Assembly: GCA_019677205.1 (NCBI GenBank)
Contig: JAAMXY010001801.1
Span: forward strand, 1-11,011
Direction: 5' to 3'
DNA from: Pinguiococcus pyrenoidosus
Taxonomy: Eukaryota; Sar; Pinguiophyceae; Pinguiochrysidales; Pinguiochrysidaceae
DNA: 11,011 nucleotides
Shown one piece after another: positions 7,834-11,011 of the stretch. Under the pieces are notes generated by a model. The model saw only the letters and a list, made by a program, of their open reading frames with translations, was not told the origin of the DNA and did not search any database. The translations under genes and the position numbers were made by a program. Position 1 is the first letter of the stretch; each line of letters begins with the position of its first letter.

Positions 7834-10326
7834 CTACGTCCTACCCTGGTTACTGCTCGGTGCGTTCAAGCTGAAAGGGGTTCCAATCTTCACCTCATTG
7901 TGGCCAGCCCAAACTAACTTCTCCGGCTCGATTTCTACCATTAGCACCATCAGTTCATACGGTACAGCTGTGTCGTATTGGTAATGGAAAAGTTCTTCTG
8001 TGCCGTCCGCGAGCATGACAGGGGCCAGGGTGTACTTTTTGCGCAACTCGCCAGACACAGGGACGCACGAATTTTCCCAGTTTTCTGCGCTAGTTGTTGG
8101 TCCCAAAAGAGACTCCGCACCTCCCCACCACATCAGAATGCACTTCCCAAGCGCCAAGGTGAGTCCCCAGCGAAGACTTAGAGCCATGGTTAGGTCGGGC
8201 ACCATCGCTACATTAGCCGTCATGAATATCCGCCACATGCTGTTCTGAGTCGTAATACAGCTGCTCAACAAGAACAGCAAAAAAGCTTCTCTTCTATCAC
8301 CGAGCGACGTCAGGAGGCTTATATCGTACCAATAGAGGCAAACTCCGGATAATGTGGCGAACAATATGCTTTTCAACTTCAAAGCTGCGGCAGTTACGAC
8401 GGCGGACACCACTGTCCTTGCATTTCCACCGAAGTCAGCCGGAAGAGCTAGAGCCATGACACACAGGAGGAGCACCTGCGCAACGTGAAGTTCAAGGGGC
8501 CTCATATACATTTTCTCCAGCAGCCCTGTCGTCAGTGCCCCAGACACCATCCTTGGGCAAATTCGCTTTATAGGCCTGAACCATGTGTCTGCGAACTTGC
8601 CTTTCTCCACCTCGTAGACATTTGCACCCCAAAATTTTCGATTATCTGCGGTAGTCTGGTCCTTTTTTATTTTGTGTGCTTCGGAGACGGATACGGTTTG
8701 GCCTCCTTCCCAGCCGCCCGGTGCTTCGTTAAGGTATAGGGCGCCTAACGATCCATTGCACTTTGTATTCGATACCTGTTTGAGGTAATTGAGCTCTAGC
8801 TGGGCGTCGTAAGAATACTTACTATATTCCTCTAACAGTTTGGAAGATGCGCATTCTAAGATCTGAGCCGTAGGGGAATCTCCGGCTAATACCCTAGTAG
8901 TGTTTGATAACTTTCCCGCCATGCAGAGGAAACCCCCAAATGCTATGTTGGGATATGTATTACATTCCTCTGCCGAATGGACTCTGGTGGTGGTATTATT
9001 CTCGGATAGGAATAAAAACCCCCTGCTCGTGTGCTTCCTGACCCTTCTCAGACTGAGAAAGCCCGCGACGCACTGGTATCTGAACCGGGTAGCCACTTCA
9101 ACTTTAAGATGCCTATGTCTTGCTAAGTCTATTTTCTTTGTACACAAGCTGCACAACCCATCAAGAACTTGTTCCTTCGTCGATTGATCTTTCATAATTT
9201 GGGAATTCCACACCACCGCAGTCGCCTTGTTCTCTGGCAGCTGTAGTTTGAGAATGACTTTCCGTTTCTGTTCATGTATAACCGTGACTTCAGCTTCATC
9301 CGTTAACTGATTGAAAAGGAACCACGCGCCCGTCTCCCCGACTGTGAAACCCTCCTGCACCGGCGCCGTCGTCCTCTTGTTCTCTGACAGCTGTGGTGTG
9401 AGAAGAGCTTTCCGCTCCTTTGGAATAGAGACTTCAGCTTCATCCATAGACTGATCGCCCGTCTCATTGGTTTCCGAACCCTCCTGCACCGGCGCCGTCG
9501 TCCCCTTTTCCTCACCCGCCCGGTGGTCGTCGTTTGCTCTTGCCCCCTCGGTCGTCTCCTCGGGTTTCCCTTCGTCCCCGAAGTTGCCGTGTTTCAATGC
9601 GGTGACGACGTCCACTAACACACACAAGACTAGCTTTGCCTCGAGGTCAACGCTACTGTCTCGACTGCTACCTCCGCTACCAACGCCGATCGCTGTACTT
9701 AGCGCATTCCATAAGTCCTTGACATCCCAGTCTGCAGCTAGGTACATTGGACTCCATCCAGGCACCGCGTACTTGCTGACGGGCTGCTCAAGTCTGTCTA
9801 TAGTATTAGTGGTGAAGTTGGCCAGAAGGATGAAGACTGGCGTCAATAGTGCTAGCACCACACTGACGATGTAAGGCAACTTGCCGCCCGGTGAGACGTC
9901 CTTTACACCCCCAAACGATAGAATCCCGAGAATGGCTGCCAGATACACGCAGCAGAGACTTTGCCTCCCACCATTCCACTTGTAGCAATCACATGCACAC
10001 TTTTCGCAACAAAACATCCGACCCACACAGTGCCACAAGTTCCTGATGCAGGCAGAAAAACGCCCACACCTCGCTGAGGCACGATCCTCAGAAACAAGGG
10101 CAACAGGCTGAGCTACTGCACGCCTGGGGTCCGCAGAGCCTTCATCATCTTTGGTCTGATAAGTTGTTTCCCGTTCCACGACGGCTTCTACATCTTTTCC
10201 AGCACCATCGTCTCTGCTGATGGCTCCGTGAAATCGTGTAGCATCTATGTTCGGGTTGTTATTCAGCAACCTTTGCCGCTCCCCCAACCTGCCACTTTCC
10301 GCAGCAGAACACGATGTATTTCCCAT
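7834..10326 (-). CDS. Orphan multi-pass membrane protein with myristoylation-type N-terminus
   Basis: Single 830-codon frame. The start ATG at 10326 has A at -3 and G at +4. The N-terminus MGNTSCS fits the N-myristoylation pattern (Gly2, small residue at 6), with Cys6 available for palmitoylation. Residues 87-126 are Cys-rich (about ten Cys, including FCCEKCACDC) just before the first membrane segment. Likely membrane segments: 123-141, 151-170, possibly 229-244, then 612-630, 637-650, 652-672, 680-695 and 703-735. Between them lie an acidic, low-complexity region with a duplicated ~43-residue repeat (273-372) and a larger domain (~385-600) with N-glycosylation sequons at N443/N444, N475 and N524, and scattered Cys. 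The C-terminus is a soluble ~85-residue tail. No transporter, channel or receptor signature is recognised. It is transcribed away from the telomere, with only ~630 bp upstream. It is possibly a lineage-specific subtelomeric family; the function is unknown. Confidence 0.8.
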   Translation of the reverse strand: MGNTSCSAAESGRLGERQRLLNNNPNIDATRFHGAISRDDGAGKDVEAVVERETTYQTKDDEGSADPRRAVAQPVALVSEDRASARCGRFSACIRNLWHCVGRMFCCEKCACDCYKWNGGRQSLCCVYLAAILGILSFGGVKDVSPGGKLPYIVSVVLALLTPVFILLANFTTNTIDRLEQPVSKYAVPGWSPMYLAADWDVKDLWNALSTAIGVGSGGSSRDSSVDLEAKLVLCVLVDVVTALKHGNFGDEGKPEETTEGARANDDHRAGEEKGTTAPVQEGSETNETGDQSMDEAEVSIPKERKALLTPQLSENKRTTAPVQEGFTVGETGAWFLFNQLTDEAEVTVIHEQKRKVILKLQLPENKATAVVWNSQIMKDQSTKEQVLDGLCSLCTKKIDLARHRHLKVEVATRFRYQCVAGFLSLRRVRKHTSRGFLFLSENNTTTRVHSAEECNTYPNIAFGGFLCMAGKLSNTTRVLAGDSPTAQILECASSKLLEEYSKYSYDAQLELNYLKQVSNTKCNGSLGALYLNEAPGGWEGGQTVSVSEAHKIKKDQTTADNRKFWGANVYEVEKGKFADTWFRPIKRICPRMVSGALTTGLLEKMYMRPLELHVAQVLLLCVMALALPADFGGNARTVVSAVVTAAALKLKSILFATLSGVCLYWYDISLLTSLGDRREAFLLFLLSSCITTQNSMWRIFMTANVAMVPDLTMALSLRWGLTLALGKCILMWWGGAESLLGPTTSAENWENSCVPVSGELRKKYTLAPVMLADGTEELFHYQYDTAVPYELMVLMVEIEPEKLVWAGHNEVKIGTPFSLNAPSSNQGRT
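9211..9510 (-). repeat. Internal tandem repeat in the orphan membrane gene (two units plus a partial third)
   Basis: The protein motif TTAPVQEG..ETG..DEAEV..P.ERK..L..QLSENK occurs at residues ~275-317 and again at ~319-366, with a six-residue insertion in the second unit. A degraded third start is seen at ENKATAVV. At DNA level a 25-base block is identical at 9350-9374 and 9479-9503, 129 bases apart (43 codons). The 3' portion of the unit (the DEAEV, ERK and ENK parts) is more diverged. The repeat lies in an acidic, likely disordered linker between membrane segments. Confidence 0.85.
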
Positions 10327-10472
10327 CTTGACTGCTCTGTGTCGTGCACTGGCCTTTGTGAACTGCCAATCTCCCGCTTATCGCCGGAGCTAAGCATTAA
10401 CACCTGCGAAAAGTCAGGTTGATAAGCGTCGTCGCACCAACGGGATGAAGCACGAAGTGGTTTATGGTTTCC

Positions 10473-10945
10473 CCAATAGCTGTGCTTTAAATAGAAGAAG
10501 GTTCCAAAGATTTTAAAGATTTTATTAACCTGGTATACGAGGAAGATTATTTTTCCACGAAGATTATGCCTGAAGTCTAAGTCTAGCTAACCTACAATCC
10601 AATTTGGCCTTAGCGAAGGCTTTTTCGTAGCCAATGGTTTGGTGTGGTGAGGATTCCGATTCGATGGATTTCGGAGGGTTCTTTCGAAGTATTGAATCAT
10701 TGATATTAATAGAGGAACTACTACCAATACCGTACTTCTCTGGACCCTTCGGTTGTCCGCCATTGGTTCCTTTTATTGCTTACGCACATTTCTAATCTTC
10801 AAGGTGTAATCAACAACCAGCCAATCACGCGCCTCCTTCTTGCATGGGATCGGATTCCTGATCCAATCACATCGATCAAATTTGAATTAGACCAGATTTC
10901 TTAGCATGGGCCGCATATGCGTACGCCTTGAAGCGGTCCCATTGG
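10473..10945. promoter_or_regulatory. Cluster of seven CCAAT/ATTGG boxes
   Basis: CCAAT occurs at 10473-10477, 10599-10603, 10631-10635, 10821-10825 and 10863-10867. ATTGG occurs at 10762-10766 and 10941-10945. About one such pentamer on either strand is expected by chance in this length. Several sit in the extended form CCATTGGTTC or GCCAATCA, typical of NF-Y (HAP complex) sites, suggesting the downstream minus-strand gene is expressed from an NF-Y-type promoter. Binding is inferred, not shown. Confidence 0.5.
10485..10494 (-). promoter_or_regulatory. TATA-like element CTATTTAAAG
   Basis: Minus-strand CTATTTAAAG about 160 bases upstream of the membrane gene's ATG and about 110 bases downstream of the nearest upstream CCAAT box (10599). 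The position fits a core promoter, but a single AT-rich match in AT-rich DNA is weak evidence. Confidence 0.2.
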
Positions 10946-10955
10946 TTCGCTAGGA

Positions 10956-11011
10956 TTAGGGTTAGGGTTAGGGTTAGGGTTAGGGTTAGGGTTAGGGTTA
11001 GGGTTAGGGTT
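10956..11011 (+). repeat. Telomeric repeat (TTAGGG)n, right chromosome end
   Basis: Nine perfect TTAGGG units plus TT run to the end of the window, preceded by a degenerate TAGGA. The G-rich strand reads 5'->3' toward the end, the expected polarity for a right-hand chromosome terminus and not an internal array. Confidence 0.97.

Larger units (their letters stand above)
10327..10955. promoter_or_regulatory. Subtelomeric spacer and promoter region of the orphan membrane gene
   Basis: About 630 bases between the start codon of the membrane gene and the telomere, AT-rich in its middle, with no credible gene. It contains seven CCAAT/ATTGG elements and a TATA-like sequence on the minus strand. No satellite array, transposon end or telomere-associated tandem repeat is visible, so the telomere abuts what looks like ordinary promoter sequence. 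Confidence 0.5.

Noticed and set aside
8485-9187. Plus-strand frames of 84-95 codons inside the membrane gene
   Set aside because: They lie within a single intact 830-codon minus-strand frame with a strong start context; no homology signal of their own.
1-11011. CRISPR array, tRNA, rRNA, insertion sequence or other transposon
   Set aside because: No regular short repeats apart from the telomere and the one coding repeat, no cloverleaf-like or rRNA-like stretch, and no transposase, integrase or reverse transcriptase motif in any frame.

Overview
The right end of this window is a natural chromosome end. It closes with nine perfect TTAGGG units read 5'->3' toward the end of the sequence, so this is a eukaryotic subtelomere. 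Long open coding stretches with few introns, about 50% GC coding DNA, AT-richer spacers, GT-AG intron signals and CCAAT boxes suggest a compact unicellular eukaryote (protist, alga or fungus-like). The species cannot be named from the sequence. TTAGGG alone does not separate several stramenopile, fungal and other lineages.

Layout from left to right: (1) the 3' end of a plus-strand gene (to 404) whose last ~70 residues resemble a dynamin GTPase effector domain (GED). (2) Two abutting minus-strand open frames, 5155-1928 (1075 codons) and 1925-663. They are probably one gene joined by a spliced intron; the best model is 2073-1790. The N-terminus looks like an MLKL/HeLo-type four-helix bundle, followed by coiled coils, a long unrecognised region and a second coiled-coil tail. 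(3) A ~1.1 kb divergent intergenic region with CCAAT boxes, a GCGCATGCGC palindrome and a convincing short intron in the leader of the next gene. (4) A broken plus-strand dynamin-like GTPase (6277-7563). G1, G2, G3, the G4-like motif and the start of the stalk are all recognisable, but they lie in shifting frames and the 3' half is missing. (5) A minus-strand gene (10326-7834) for an 830-residue unrecognised multi-pass membrane protein with a myristoylation-type N-terminus, a cysteine-rich juxtamembrane segment and an internal duplicated repeat. (6) A ~630 bp spacer with seven CCAAT/ATTGG elements, then the telomere.

The genes are not an operon. A plausible but unproven theme is membrane-acting proteins in a fast-evolving subtelomere: dynamin-family remodelling GTPases, a possible cell-death-type four-helix-bundle protein, and an orphan membrane protein. 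The most interesting points are the HeLo/MLKL-like architecture fused to an unknown body, the decaying dynamin copy with a separate GED-like remnant nearby, and the orphan membrane gene only ~630 bp from the telomere.
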